Shown here: positions 23,546-31,996 of the stretch, piece after piece
Position numbering within the stretch: position 1 is the stretch's first letter
Layout: each line of letters begins with the position of its first letter
Source: Chlamydiota bacterium
GTDB lineage: Bacteria; Chlamydiota; Chlamydiia; Chlamydiales; Parachlamydiaceae
Length of the DNA stretch: 64,000 nt
Assembly: GCA_013287905.1 (NCBI GenBank)
Contig: JABDCW010000004.1
Coordinates: forward strand, 1-64,000
Direction: 5' to 3'
The notes under the pieces: model-generated
Databases searched by the model: none
The model's input: only the letters and a program-made list of their open reading frames with translations
What the model was told of the DNA's origin: nothing
Position numbers and translations under genes: made by a program

Positions 23546-24972
23546 ATAATAGCAGAGGGCGAAAACCAAATCCTACGCTGCTCCTCAGCTTGCCTTAAAA
23601 ACATCTGACGCCCTTCGACGATCACACACCCCTTCTCGAATGCATGCTGCAAAAGCAAAGGGTTTTGTGATCTCGTCTGAATGTCCATGACACAACATCC
23701 CGGAATGATGTGCTCTGCTAAAATGGGCATCTCATCGGGTGTGGAGTTGATTAAAACGTCATACCCTTCTCGATAACAGTCCTTCATCTCATCAAGCCCT
23801 CTTGCTTTGCAAGCACAACCAAACCTATTTGCCAGCTCTGCAGCCCGGTCCTTATTTCGGTTCACAACAGTGACCTTTGCCCCTCTTTGGGAGGCCTCAT
23901 AAATGATGGCTTTGGCAGCGCCCCCGGCGCCTATAACGAGAACATGCTTACCCTTCACACATAACTTTTGTTCGATCGCGTCTAAAGCTCCAATGCCATC
24001 TGTGTTCCATCCAATGAACTCTCCCTCATGGAACTGTACTGTGTTGACTGCCCCGATCTCCTTCGCCTCTGGTTCAATGCTATCGAGAAAAGGCAAGATT
24101 GCCTCTTTTAGCGGCATGGTGACACTAAGACCGCTAAGGGGGATTTGCCTGGCAAGGAAAAGGAAAGAGGCAAGCTCATCTGGTTGGACCCGCATTTTTA
24201 CATAAACGGCCTCAATCCCCTCTTCTTTAAAAACAGCATTATGCACTATATCTCCTACGCTATACTCAATTGGATCGCCAATTAAGCCGTAAATTTTTGA
24301 TTTTGGATGCAAGGATTTGTAATGATAGCGTTGAACGAGTCGCTTCGCATCGATCTGCCCAATAGGAGATTGCCCCTGCTCTTCGAGACAGGCATAGGTG
24401 AGAAAACTACCGGTGATGGGCCCTACAATGCGGCTTATCTGTCCATGGATACCCATACTCACTGCGATCAGGTTCTCTTGAGCTTTCCCTTTTGTCCAGC
24501 AGAGTAATCGCATTGCATCGGGAGTACAATGCGACATAACAGCAATTTTATAAAAATGTGCCGGGATCTGTTGCATTGTTTGATAAATGGCATCCAGGTT
24601 ACGGGGAGTTTCCACAAAATTGTGATAAGAGAGAATGATATTAGTACTGGAATACACAGAGACAATAGAGGCAATAGAGGAAGGAGGCAGATCATATTCC
24701 AGGTCGAGATATTCGGGCTTTAGGACAGCAAGGGAACAAAGCAGCCTAATCCTTTCCTCTTCATTGCCGCGATACTCCCCTCCCTGTCCTTTGCTTCTTA
24801 ATGTAAAGATCATCGGAATGGAATACTTTGCGCGTAAAACCTTTAAGGCATCTAAATCAATGCGGTCAAATAAATCGAGACGCAGCTCGACAAGATCGGC
24901 ATACTGGACGCTTAAATTCAGCTGCTCTTCGATATCGGCCTTGGAAGGTCCCTTAATGACGACACATAACAT
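23542..24972 (-). CDS. aroDE: Bifunctional 3-dehydroquinate dehydratase / shikimate dehydrogenase
   Basis: A 476-residue fusion of type I dehydroquinase (about 1-215) and shikimate dehydrogenase (about 220-476), catalysing two consecutive steps of the shikimate pathway. AroD features: VELRLDLFD, FTLRSKGQGGEY, the catalytic His in ILSYHNF, and the Schiff-base Lys in FYKIAVMSH. AroE features: YGLIGDPIEYSVGDIVHNAVF (the usual HS is YS), VTMPLKEAI with the catalytic Lys, NTDGIGA, and the NADP loop VIGAGGAAKAIIYE. The fusion is the arrangement found in chlamydiae. It overlaps aroB by 20 bases and is probably translationally coupled to it. Together they supply chorismate precursors. Confidence 0.95.
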   Translation of the reverse strand: MLCVVIKGPSKADIEEQLNLSVQYADLVELRLDLFDRIDLDALKVLRAKYSIPMIFTLRSKGQGGEYRGNEEERIRLLCSLAVLKPEYLDLEYDLPPSSIASIVSVYSSTNIILSYHNFVETPRNLDAIYQTMQQIPAHFYKIAVMSHCTPDAMRLLCWTKGKAQENLIAVSMGIHGQISRIVGPITGSFLTYACLEEQGQSPIGQIDAKRLVQRYHYKSLHPKSKIYGLIGDPIEYSVGDIVHNAVFKEEGIEAVYVKMRVQPDELASFLFLARQIPLSGLSVTMPLKEAILPFLDSIEPEAKEIGAVNTVQFHEGEFIGWNTDGIGALDAIEQKLCVKGKHVLVIGAGGAAKAIIYEASQRGAKVTVVNRNKDRAAELANRFGCACKARGLDEMKDCYREGYDVLINSTPDEMPILAEHIIPGCCVMDIQTRSQNPLLLQHAFEKGCVIVEGRQMFLRQAEEQRRIWFSPSAII

Positions 24973-26056
24973 GATTCATCCACTCCAATCCCTGTTTTAT
25001 TACTGCAGGATCAACAGGTGTACAATAGGCTCCATGAAAGGGGCATGCAGAGCCGATTGCATCGATCATCACAAAGCGCGGCTGCCCTTTCAATGATTTT
25101 TTATCCATCATCATCGCATCGAGGATTTTTTCCAAGGGAAATGCACGTTTTAACCGAAGGGGCAGCTGGTAGCGTTTAAGGATTTGGATGATTTGTTCAT
25201 GAGCGGAAAAGTCGAGAGTTTTTAACAGAGTGGCAATATAGCTTTCTACAGCAAGACCGATGGCAACAGCCTCGCCGTGAGGGACTGTGAACTCATGCAG
25301 TCGTTCCAGAGCATGGCCGATGGTGTGGCCAAAATTGAGCAAGCGGCGCTTTCCCGTCTCTTTTTCATCTTCCTGTACGATTTTCATTTTGATCATACAA
25401 CTGTTGTAGATCACATGTTCCAGCGTTTTGGGATCGCGCGCCATGATCTGCTGAGAATGGGTATCTAAATAATCAAACAGAGCCTGGTCCTGGATGAGTC
25501 CATGCTTAATGATTTCGACAATGCCATTTCGCATTTCCTGCGGCGATAGTGTTTGCAACAAATTGGAGTCGATCCATATTTTTTTTGGCTGACAGACAGC
25601 TCCAATCATGTTTTTTCCGTAGGGAGTGTTTACCCCTGTTTTTCCTCCTATTGCAGCATCTACCATCCCTAGCAATGATGTGGGGATGATGACATAAGGC
25701 ACTCCCCTGCAATAGGTCGCTGCCAGATATCCGGCGAGATCTGAGACGACTCCTCCACCGAGCGCAATGATACATGAATCGCGTCCATATCCCGATTCGA
25801 GCAGGCGATCTTCCAGCATTTCCTTGTTGGCGCGTGTTTTATGTATCTCCCCTTCCGGAAATGTGAGCAGTATAGTATCGAGATGAGACGAGACCATGCT
25901 GTTCTGCAAGGTTTTCCCATAAAGAGCTGCCAGGGATGGATGGGTAATGATGGCAAAACGGGAGCCCAGGGAGGCGATTTCTGCAATGAGCGGACGGGGA
26001 TCAGCGATCACTCCCCTTTGGATAGTCACAGTGTCCATAATGTTGATCGCGTTCAT
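24953..26056 (-). CDS. aroB: 3-dehydroquinate synthase
   Basis: A 367-residue AroB. The NAD-binding and active-site region reads GGGVVSDLAGYLAATYCRGV, then PTSLLGMVDAAIGGKTGVN, with the zinc ligand His residues in RLLNFGHTIGHALE and HGEAVAIG. It converts DAHP to 3-dehydroquinate, the product used by AroDE encoded directly downstream. The leader is short: the MITE with CACAGAG hairpin at 26062-26263 begins only 5 bases upstream of the ATG, so the promoter or RBS lies in or beyond that element. No other aro gene is in the window, so the rest of the operon is elsewhere or was separated by the insertion. Confidence 0.95.
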   Translation of the reverse strand: MNAINIMDTVTIQRGVIADPRPLIAEIASLGSRFAIITHPSLAALYGKTLQNSMVSSHLDTILLTFPEGEIHKTRANKEMLEDRLLESGYGRDSCIIALGGGVVSDLAGYLAATYCRGVPYVIIPTSLLGMVDAAIGGKTGVNTPYGKNMIGAVCQPKKIWIDSNLLQTLSPQEMRNGIVEIIKHGLIQDQALFDYLDTHSQQIMARDPKTLEHVIYNSCMIKMKIVQEDEKETGKRRLLNFGHTIGHALERLHEFTVPHGEAVAIGLAVESYIATLLKTLDFSAHEQIIQILKRYQLPLRLKRAFPLEKILDAMMMDKKSLKGQPRFVMIDAIGSACPFHGAYCTPVDPAVIKQGLEWMNHVMCRH

Positions 26057-26061
26057 AACAC

Positions 26062-26263
26062 CTTAGAGCCTGTTCAAAATCTTTCTAATTTTTAAATAAA
26101 CTACCACAGAGGGCACAGAAAACACAGAGGTGTGTGTGTTTTCACTCTGTGATTTCTGTGGGCTCTGTGGTAGTTTTAATGATGAATGTATCTCCATTAA
26201 AGTTTTTAGGCAAAGTAAATTTCGGAGGGTTGTCTATTTAAAAGATTATGAACAGGCTCTAAG
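26062..26263. mobile_element. Composite MITE-like element with CACAGAG hairpin inside
   Basis: Ends CTTAGAGCCTGTTCA ... and ... TGAACAGGCTCTAAG are inverted over about 23 bases. Inside lies an independent hairpin (CTACCACAGAGGGCACAGAA ... TTTCTGTGGGCTCTGTGGTAG, 26101-26173). The outer ends resemble transposon inverted repeats. It is 202 bp with no open gene of substance. Confidence 0.6.
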
Positions 26264-26287
26264 ACACCAATTACAAGATAACGACAA

Positions 26288-26392
26288 AAGGGACAATAAA
26301 GACATTAAGGACGCCAATTAGAGACCTTAACGACCAAATTTTACTGTCGTTACTGTCCCTAATTGGTGTCCTTAATGTCTTTATTGTCCCTT
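26288..26392. repeat. 105-bp palindrome (GACATTAAGGAC type)
   Basis: Arms of 33 bases, AAGGGACAATAAAGACATTA and onward versus its complement, with a single mismatch. The words GGACAATAAAGACATTAAGG are themselves degenerate short repeats. It lies 25 bases downstream of the euo stop codon and probably doubles as its terminator. Confidence 0.75.
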
Positions 26393-26416
26393 CTGTCCTT
26401 TGTACTCTTTTAGAGC

Positions 26417-26827
26417 TTAGCTGACTTTGCGTTTTTTCATTTTTTTGCCAAGATGCTGTTCGGCATAGGCATACATATCTTCGATATGGATGACCCAGGC
26501 TGCACCTTTGCGGTGAGACTTGAGTTGCCCTACGCGAGTCGCATAATAGATTTTTTGCGCCGGAACGCTTAGCAATTGAGAAACTTGAGCGATCGAATGA
26601 AACCCTTCTTTTGGATCGAACAGAAGTTTACCATCAAACATAGATTTCGAACGGGAATACTTTTGTTTGCGATATTCTTCTAAATCATCTAAATGAATTG
26701 TCCACCTGGTGGTTTCTTTACTTGCTTTTAATTTGTTTAACTTAATAGCAACATAAATTGCTTGTCTTGTTACATCATTTAATCTTGCAGCTTCAGTGAT
26801 TGAAACTAATTTATTCTTATCTTTCAT
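26417..26827 (-). CDS. euo: EUO-type developmental transcription regulator
   Basis: A 136-residue DNA-binding protein matching the chlamydial EUO repressor, known in Chlamydia to hold down late-stage genes early in development. The first helix-turn-helix is SITEAARLNDVTRQAIYVAI with KLKASKETTRWTIHLDDLEE; after KYSRSKSMFDGKLLFDPKEG comes a second module, SIAQVSQLLSVPAQKIYYAT with KSHRKGAAWVIHIEDMYAYA. The C-terminus is basic (KKMKKRKVS). It is shorter at the N-terminus than the Chlamydia protein. It is transcribed away from potABCD across about 300 bp of AT-rich DNA. The assignment rests on recalled motif similarity and is strong; the targets in this organism are unknown. Confidence 0.88.
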   Translation of the reverse strand: MKDKNKLVSITEAARLNDVTRQAIYVAIKLNKLKASKETTRWTIHLDDLEEYRKQKYSRSKSMFDGKLLFDPKEGFHSIAQVSQLLSVPAQKIYYATRVGQLKSHRKGAAWVIHIEDMYAYAEQHLGKKMKKRKVS

Positions 26828-27131
26828 TTTAAATGCCCTTATTTGGTTTTAGCGTAATAAACCGTAAGATTATCCTTAAGATCTGATACGCATGATTATA
26901 ATGAACTACATTATATATATTTATCTATTTTCTTACAACTACTAATTGCAACTTTATTTTAATATGAATATTTCCACTATGGAAAACGTGGTCATAACTA
27001 ATTAAATTTTAATTGCTTACAAGTTTAAACAAATTCTTTTTAATGATTACCCGGATGCGCATCTTGACAAAATTCTGAAATTCCCATAGCATCACAAACC
27101 TGATTATCTAATTATCTTAAGAGAGGAAGCT
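26828..27131. promoter_or_regulatory. Divergent euo / potA intergenic region with candidate promoter
   Basis: About 300 bp of AT-rich DNA with no gene. TTGACA at 27064-27069 is followed after 17 bases by TAGCAT (27087), a plausible sigma-70-type promoter for the pot operon. On the euo side I see no clear -35/-10 pair. Confidence 0.35.
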
Positions 27132-28295
27132 TTGACGATAACTGACCATATTGTCTTTAAAAACATCACAAAAAAATATAGCGGCAGTACAACCTTAAAT
27201 GATGTTTCTTTCAGCATTAAAAAGGGGGAATTTTTTTCCCTTTTAGGTCCAAGCGGTTGCGGAAAAACGACTTTGCTGCGTCTCCTTGCAGGATTTGAAA
27301 AACCAGACTCCGGCACCATTCTTCTGGATGGCAATGAGATCACACACATTACAGCCAATCAACGGCCGATTAATACAGTGTTTCAAAATTATTCCCTCTT
27401 TCCCCACTTGTCGATCTGGGAAAATATTGCGTTTGGCTTACGCATAGCCAAGTGTCCGCGGGATGAGATGCAGGATAAGGTCGAAAAGATGTTAAAGCTC
27501 ATCCAAATGAGCGATCATGCACATAAAATGCCCGATTCGATAAGCGGCGGACAAAAGCAGCGCGTAGCCATTGCCAGGGCCTTGATCAATCAACCGCAAA
27601 TTTTATTATTGGATGAACCGCTGGCTGCGCTGGACCTTAAATTGCGCCAAAAGATGTTGATCGACCTTGACCGCATCCATGATGAGGTGGGGATCACGTT
27701 TATTTTCGTCACCCATGACCAGACAGAGGCTTTAGGTGTCAGCGACCGCATTGCTGTCTTACAAAAAGGATCTCTTGAGCAGATCGGGACCCCTGTTGAG
27801 ATTTACGAAACACCAAAAAGCACCTTTGTGGCCGATTTTATTGGAGATACGAACTTCTTCAATGGGACCATTGTGCAGCAAAGTGAAATTTCACCGGTCG
27901 ATTATTGCCTGTTAGACATAGCACAATTTTCCCCAATCCTTTGCTTTAACGACAAAAAAAGCATCGAAACAGCTCCTAAGTCTGCTGTTGAAACCGCTGC
28001 CTTTAAATTAAAACAGGGCGATGCTGTAATTTTAAGCATCCGTCCGGAAAAAATTCAGATTTCCCGTGAAAAACCGCAAAAAAACAACTTGCACAACCTA
28101 TTCTCAGGAACAATTGAGACGATCGTTTACAAAGGGGACCACACACATTTTGAAATCAATGTTTCTGGAAGAAAGATTCTCGTGACACGCCAGCACAGGC
28201 ATTTTCTATTAGACGAAGTTCCATTTACATGGGATGAAACCGTTTGGCTCTGGTGGCATGCGGATGACGGATTTATGTTAGAAGTAACGCCATGA
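27132..28295 (+). CDS. potA: Spermidine/putrescine ABC transporter ATP-binding protein
   Basis: A 387-residue ABC ATPase. Walker A GPSGCGKTT at about 39-47, the Q-loop VFQNYSLFPHL, signature SISGGQKQRVAIARAL near 136-151, Walker B ILLLDEPLAALD, and the H-loop FVTHDQTEALG. A C-terminal TOBE-like domain follows from about residue 240. The start is TTG, supported by GAGAGG and by PotA-like N-terminal spacing. The stop overlaps the potB start by four bases (ATGA). It powers import of polyamines through PotB/PotC, taking substrate from PotD. An intracellular bacterium would use it to draw on host polyamines. Confidence 0.93.
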   Translation: MTITDHIVFKNITKKYSGSTTLNDVSFSIKKGEFFSLLGPSGCGKTTLLRLLAGFEKPDSGTILLDGNEITHITANQRPINTVFQNYSLFPHLSIWENIAFGLRIAKCPRDEMQDKVEKMLKLIQMSDHAHKMPDSISGGQKQRVAIARALINQPQILLLDEPLAALDLKLRQKMLIDLDRIHDEVGITFIFVTHDQTEALGVSDRIAVLQKGSLEQIGTPVEIYETPKSTFVADFIGDTNFFNGTIVQQSEISPVDYCLLDIAQFSPILCFNDKKSIETAPKSAVETAAFKLKQGDAVILSIRPEKIQISREKPQKNNLHNLFSGTIETIVYKGDHTHFEINVSGRKILVTRQHRHFLLDEVPFTWDETVWLWWHADDGFMLEVTP

Positions 28296-29161
28296 CAATA
28301 ACAAACAAAGAGTGGATGATCACTCTGCCTTCTTTAACAGCTTTAACTGTATTTTTTGTCGTGCCAGCCCTGATTATATTTGCCTATGCATTTAGAACGG
28401 AAGGGACCTTTGCGGGAGAAGAACCGGGATGGTCTTTACACGCCATTCGCAGTTTAAGCGACGTCAATTATTATTTCTTGATTGCACGGACGTTTTTGAT
28501 CAGCGGCCTTGCGACAATAGGCTGCCTGCTGCTCGCGATTCCGGTCGGCTATCAGCTGGCGGTCATCTCTAAACGTGCGGCAAAGGCGCTCATTATACTT
28601 TTCGTCCTCCCCTTCTGGACAAGTTTTCTCATCCGGATCTTTGCCTGGAAAATTCTTTTGCACCCGGAAGGGTATATCAAGCAGATCCTTGTTTTCCTTC
28701 ACCTCGCAGATCCCCATTCGACTTTGCTTTATAATCAGACCGCCGTATTACTCGTCATGATCTACACATATATCCCTTTTGCCATTTTCCCCATCTATGC
28801 GGCCGCTTCTAAATTTAATTTTCAATTGATCGAAGCTGCCATGGATCTTGGCGCATCGCAAACGAAAAGCTTTTTTAAAGTATTTATCCCAGGGGTCAGC
28901 AAGGGCATATGGACAGGAGCTCTCATGGTATTTATCGCGACCATTGGCGCCTATGTGATCCCCGATTTGATTGGCGGGGTCAACAGCGAAATGATCGGGA
29001 ATAAAATTGCCGGGCGGATTTTTGTCGATCAGGATCTTCCTCAGGCGAGCGCGTTATCTCTTTTGCTTGTCGCAATTGTCCTTCTTCCCCTGATGATCAC
29101 CACATTTATTTCGTCCTTTCGTCCCAAGAGGATTGAAGCCGAAGCCAGGAACAAAGAATGA
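28292..29161 (+). CDS. potB: Spermidine/putrescine ABC transporter permease
   Basis: A 289-residue inner-membrane permease with six predicted transmembrane helices, beginning LPSLTALTVFFVVPALIIFA. The EAA loop that contacts the ATPase reads LIEAAMDLGASQTKSFFKVFIPG. The segment GAYVIPDLIGGVNSEMIGNKI is typical of the PotB branch. It overlaps potA and potC by four bases on each side, so translation is coupled. Confidence 0.92.
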   Translation: MTITNKEWMITLPSLTALTVFFVVPALIIFAYAFRTEGTFAGEEPGWSLHAIRSLSDVNYYFLIARTFLISGLATIGCLLLAIPVGYQLAVISKRAAKALIILFVLPFWTSFLIRIFAWKILLHPEGYIKQILVFLHLADPHSTLLYNQTAVLLVMIYTYIPFAIFPIYAAASKFNFQLIEAAMDLGASQTKSFFKVFIPGVSKGIWTGALMVFIATIGAYVIPDLIGGVNSEMIGNKIAGRIFVDQDLPQASALSLLLVAIVLLPLMITTFISSFRPKRIEAEARNKE

Positions 29162-29925
29162 AACGAAATCGCCTTTGCTTCTGGATAACAGTTGCTGTTC
29201 TTATGTTCCTCTACCTTCCTATTCTTATCCTGATCGTCTATTCCTTTAATGATTCCCGTTTTAGCAGCGAATGGTCAGGCTTTACATTGAAGTGGTATGA
29301 AAAATTATGGAACGATCTTGACCTATGGGAATCTCTAAGCAACTCTATTGTCATTGCCATTTGCGCGACAATTGTCTCATGCATCATTGGAACATCCGCT
29401 GCCTTTGCTTTACACCTGTACCGCAGCAAACTGCAGACCGTCCATTACGCTCTTGTCTATACCCCCTTGATCATGCCCGATATTTTAATGGGCGTCAGCC
29501 TTTTGTTGTTTTTTATCGCTTTTAGCTTTCCCCTTGGCTTATTTACGATTTTCATTGCTCATACCATATTTTGTGTGAGCTATGTCACCATGGTGATGCG
29601 ATCGAAACTGCAAAATTTCGATTTTACTCTTGTAGAGGCCGCTCAGGACTTAGGTGCTACTTCCTGGGTAATTATGCGCAGAATTTTCATTCCTTTATTG
29701 AGCCCCGGCCTCGCTTCTGCTGCATTATTGGCTTTTATGCTTTCGATCGATGACTTTGTCATCACCTATTTTGTCGCAGGGCATGGGGTGTCAACGTTGC
29801 CGATCTATATTTATGGCATGATGAAATTTGGTTCTACACCAGTGGTAAACGCTCTTTCTGTCGTCATTTTATTTGCCACTTTTATCATTATTTTAGCGAC
29901 CCATCGCTTATCGAAGGATGACTAA
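29158..29925 (+). CDS. potC: Spermidine/putrescine ABC transporter permease
   Basis: A 255-residue partner permease with about six membrane helices. The opening LMFLYLPILILIVYSFNDSRF and the EAA loop LVEAAQDLGATSWVIMRRIF, followed by IPLLSPGLASAALLAFMLS and IDDFVITYFVAG, are characteristic of PotC. It heterodimerises with PotB. Its stop is directly adjacent to the potD start. Confidence 0.92.
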   Translation: MKRNRLCFWITVAVLMFLYLPILILIVYSFNDSRFSSEWSGFTLKWYEKLWNDLDLWESLSNSIVIAICATIVSCIIGTSAAFALHLYRSKLQTVHYALVYTPLIMPDILMGVSLLLFFIAFSFPLGLFTIFIAHTIFCVSYVTMVMRSKLQNFDFTLVEAAQDLGATSWVIMRRIFIPLLSPGLASAALLAFMLSIDDFVITYFVAGHGVSTLPIYIYGMMKFGSTPVVNALSVVILFATFIIILATHRLSKDD

Positions 29926-30957
29926 ATGAGATTTTTTACAGCCTTACTTTTGCTGCTTTGTCTTGTCATTCTTAACTCTTGCGATTCGAAGGGAGGGCCG
30001 CAACTTCATATGTTGACCTGGAGCGGGTATCTGCAGCCTGAGGTCATTGAAGACTTTGAAGAAAAGTATCAATGTCGTGTGGTCATCGACACTTATGATT
30101 CGAACGAGTCGATGTATGCAAAATTAACCTTAGGGGCTTCCCATTACGATCTTATTTTTCCAAGTAATTATTTCTTGGAGTTGCTGAATGAACGGGGCAT
30201 GCTGCAAACGGTCGATTACTCAAAAATTCCCAACGGGAAAAATTTAGATCCCAGGTATATGAAAAAGTTAGGGCCCGATTTGCAGGCTCTTGGCGTTCCT
30301 TATACGACAACCTCGGCTGGAATCGGCTACCGCAAAGACAAGATGCAAAACCCCATTGATTCCTGGGGCGTTTTCGGCAATCCGGCATATAAAGGGCGAA
30401 TGACGATGTTAAATGATATGCGGGAAACCCTTGGCGCTGCATTGCTATTCTTGGGGTATAAGGCCAATACGACTGATCCTGCTGAAATCACAGAAGCTGC
30501 CGACCTTCTTATCACATGGAAAAAGAATTTGGCTAAGTTTGAAAATGAACAATATAAATCGGGAATTGCCAGCAGTGAATATTTGGTCATTCAAGGGTAT
30601 AATGGCGATATTTTGCAAGTGATCAGGGAAAATCCCAAAATTGGTTTTGTTTACCCGAAAGAAGGAATTACCATTACCTTTGATTTTATCGCCATCCCAA
30701 AAGCAAGTCAGAATCCCGAACTTAGCTATCTTTTCATCAACTATTTGTTGGAGCCGGATGTGGCATATGAGCATATGGAATTTTCCTCTTTCTTTAGCCC
30801 CAATACGGCTGCTTATCCCCTTCTTCCAGAGGAATTACGAGAAAACCCTGCTTTCTTTATGCCGGAATCTGTACTGGAAAAGGCAGAACTCATCCGCTAT
30901 CTGGGAGTGCAGGGAAAGTTGTATAACCGGGCCTGGGACCGCGTGAAAAATGAATAA
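29926..30957 (+). CDS. potD: Polyamine-binding lipoprotein of the Pot transporter
   Basis: A 343-residue substrate-binding protein. A lipoprotein signal (MRFFTALLLLLCLVILNSC) with lipobox LNSC predicts lipid anchoring at the envelope. The mature part follows the PotD pattern: LHMLTWSGYLQPEVIEDFEE, ASHYDLIFPSNYFLELL, VPYTTTSAGIGYRKDKM, MLNDMRETLGAALLFLG and FVYPKEGITITFDFIAIPK. It delivers polyamine to PotBC. It is the last gene of the four-gene operon; a small gene follows after 12 bases and may be cotranscribed. Confidence 0.93.
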   Translation: MRFFTALLLLLCLVILNSCDSKGGPQLHMLTWSGYLQPEVIEDFEEKYQCRVVIDTYDSNESMYAKLTLGASHYDLIFPSNYFLELLNERGMLQTVDYSKIPNGKNLDPRYMKKLGPDLQALGVPYTTTSAGIGYRKDKMQNPIDSWGVFGNPAYKGRMTMLNDMRETLGAALLFLGYKANTTDPAEITEAADLLITWKKNLAKFENEQYKSGIASSEYLVIQGYNGDILQVIRENPKIGFVYPKEGITITFDFIAIPKASQNPELSYLFINYLLEPDVAYEHMEFSSFFSPNTAAYPLLPEELRENPAFFMPESVLEKAELIRYLGVQGKLYNRAWDRVKNE

Positions 30958-30969
30958 TCAGGAGGAAAC

Positions 30970-31308
30970 ATGGGACTATCAGGACTAGGGGCTGCATCCA
31001 AGGCATTGCTCCTCTGGAATGCCGATTCTTTATTAGAACGTGCAACGAGATTGAATGATTATGCTGTGGTATTCCATGCAGATCGAATCGCTTTTGCAAG
31101 AGACAGCTTATATTTTAGCATTGCCCTAACGGCGGCGACAGAGTATGTACCTTATCCGGTTTTGCGTCCTCTGTGTACTGTTGCGACATTGGGGGTGTCA
31201 ACCTACTTTGCTAAAAGATTATACGATGAGACTCAGAGATTGCAGGATATTTTTATTGCCCGAGTGCTTACTGACGGGCAGGCGTTTAGAGGGTATTATC
31301 TTTATTAA
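30970..31308 (+). CDS. Small hypothetical protein at the end of the pot operon
   Basis: A 112-residue protein I do not recognise. It has a strong Shine-Dalgarno (AGGAGG, 6 bases before ATG) and sits 12 bases after potD, so it is probably cotranscribed. The middle is weakly hydrophobic (YFSIALTAATEYVPYPVLRP, LCTVATLGVSTYFA), perhaps one or two membrane-associated helices. Several arginines flank them. Function is unknown; a role linked to polyamine uptake is possible only by position. Confidence 0.55.
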   Translation: MGLSGLGAASKALLLWNADSLLERATRLNDYAVVFHADRIAFARDSLYFSIALTAATEYVPYPVLRPLCTVATLGVSTYFAKRLYDETQRLQDIFIARVLTDGQAFRGYYLY

Positions 31309-31346
31309 CACTTCACTTTTATTACCAAATTTGGTACGATGAAGTT

Positions 31347-31703
31347 ATGAGCGATAAATTAGAAGTAGATTTTTACCAAGAGCCAAATGGAAATGAACCA
31401 GTTAAGAAGTGGCTCAAAAGTCTGGATAAAAATACTAGGTTAATTATAGGAGAGGATTTAAAGAGAGTCCAGCATCGTTGGCCCTTAGGAATGCCGCTCG
31501 TTCGCAGCCTATCCCATGGATTATGGGAATTAAGGAGCACGTTACCTAATAGAATATCAAGAATAATTTTTATTATGCATGGAAATAAAATTGTTTTGTT
31601 GCACGGGTTTATAAAAAAAACAGAAGAAACACCAAAACAAGATAAAGAACTAGCCACATACAGGGCTAAAAATGTACGTGAGGCAGGGTATGGGAAAAAA
31701 TAA
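31347..31703 (+). CDS. HigB/RelE-type toxin (phage Gp49-like)
   Basis: A 118-residue protein of the RelE/HigB superfamily, Gp49-like branch: EVDFYQEPNGNEPVKKWLKS, then GMPLVRSLSHGLWELRSTLP and RIIFIMHGNKIVLLHGFIKK, ending with the KTEETPKQDKELATYRAKN tail typical of these toxins. They act as ribosome-dependent mRNA endonucleases. The order toxin-then-antitoxin with a 14-base overlap matches HigBA modules. No truncation is seen, so the system may be active. The symbol is left empty because subfamilies are hard to separate by eye. Confidence 0.85.
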   Translation: MSDKLEVDFYQEPNGNEPVKKWLKSLDKNTRLIIGEDLKRVQHRWPLGMPLVRSLSHGLWELRSTLPNRISRIIFIMHGNKIVLLHGFIKKTEETPKQDKELATYRAKNVREAGYGKK

Positions 31704-31980
31704 AAGGCACAATTATATAGGTTCCAGTTTAGATGAATTCTTAAAGGAAGAAGGGATTCTAGAACACTGTGAAGGGGTTGGAGCAAAATATGCTTTTACT
31801 ATGCAGTTGAAAGATGAAATGGAAAAACAAGCCATCAGCAAGGAAGAGCTCGCTGACAGAATGCATACTAGCAGGTCAGCCGTAGACCGTATTTTAGATC
31901 CAAATAAACCCTCAACTCTAAGATCATTTTACAAAGCTGCAATAGCTATTGGAAGACCTCTCAAAATATCGCTGGGTTAA
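31690..31980 (+). CDS. HigA/XRE-type antitoxin
   Basis: A 96-residue protein with a C-terminal helix-turn-helix: EMEKQAISKEELADRMHTSR, then SAVDRILDPNKPSTLRSFYK and AAIAIGRPLKISL. The N-terminal part (SSLDEFLKEEGILEH) is the usual linker of antitoxins that bind Gp49-like toxins. The ATG at 31690 lies inside the toxin's 3' end and has GAGGCAGG ahead of it; the in-frame ATG at 31672 is less well placed. It should neutralise the toxin encoded just upstream and repress the operon. Confidence 0.82.
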   Translation: MGKNKRHNYIGSSLDEFLKEEGILEHCEGVGAKYAFTMQLKDEMEKQAISKEELADRMHTSRSAVDRILDPNKPSTLRSFYKAAIAIGRPLKISLG

Positions 31981-31996
31981 ATGCACAGAAGACGCT

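Noticed and set aside
26130-26321. Plus-strand frame in the MITE upstream of aroB
   Set aside because: Covers the CACAGAG hairpin and the palindrome; sequence is repeat-derived.
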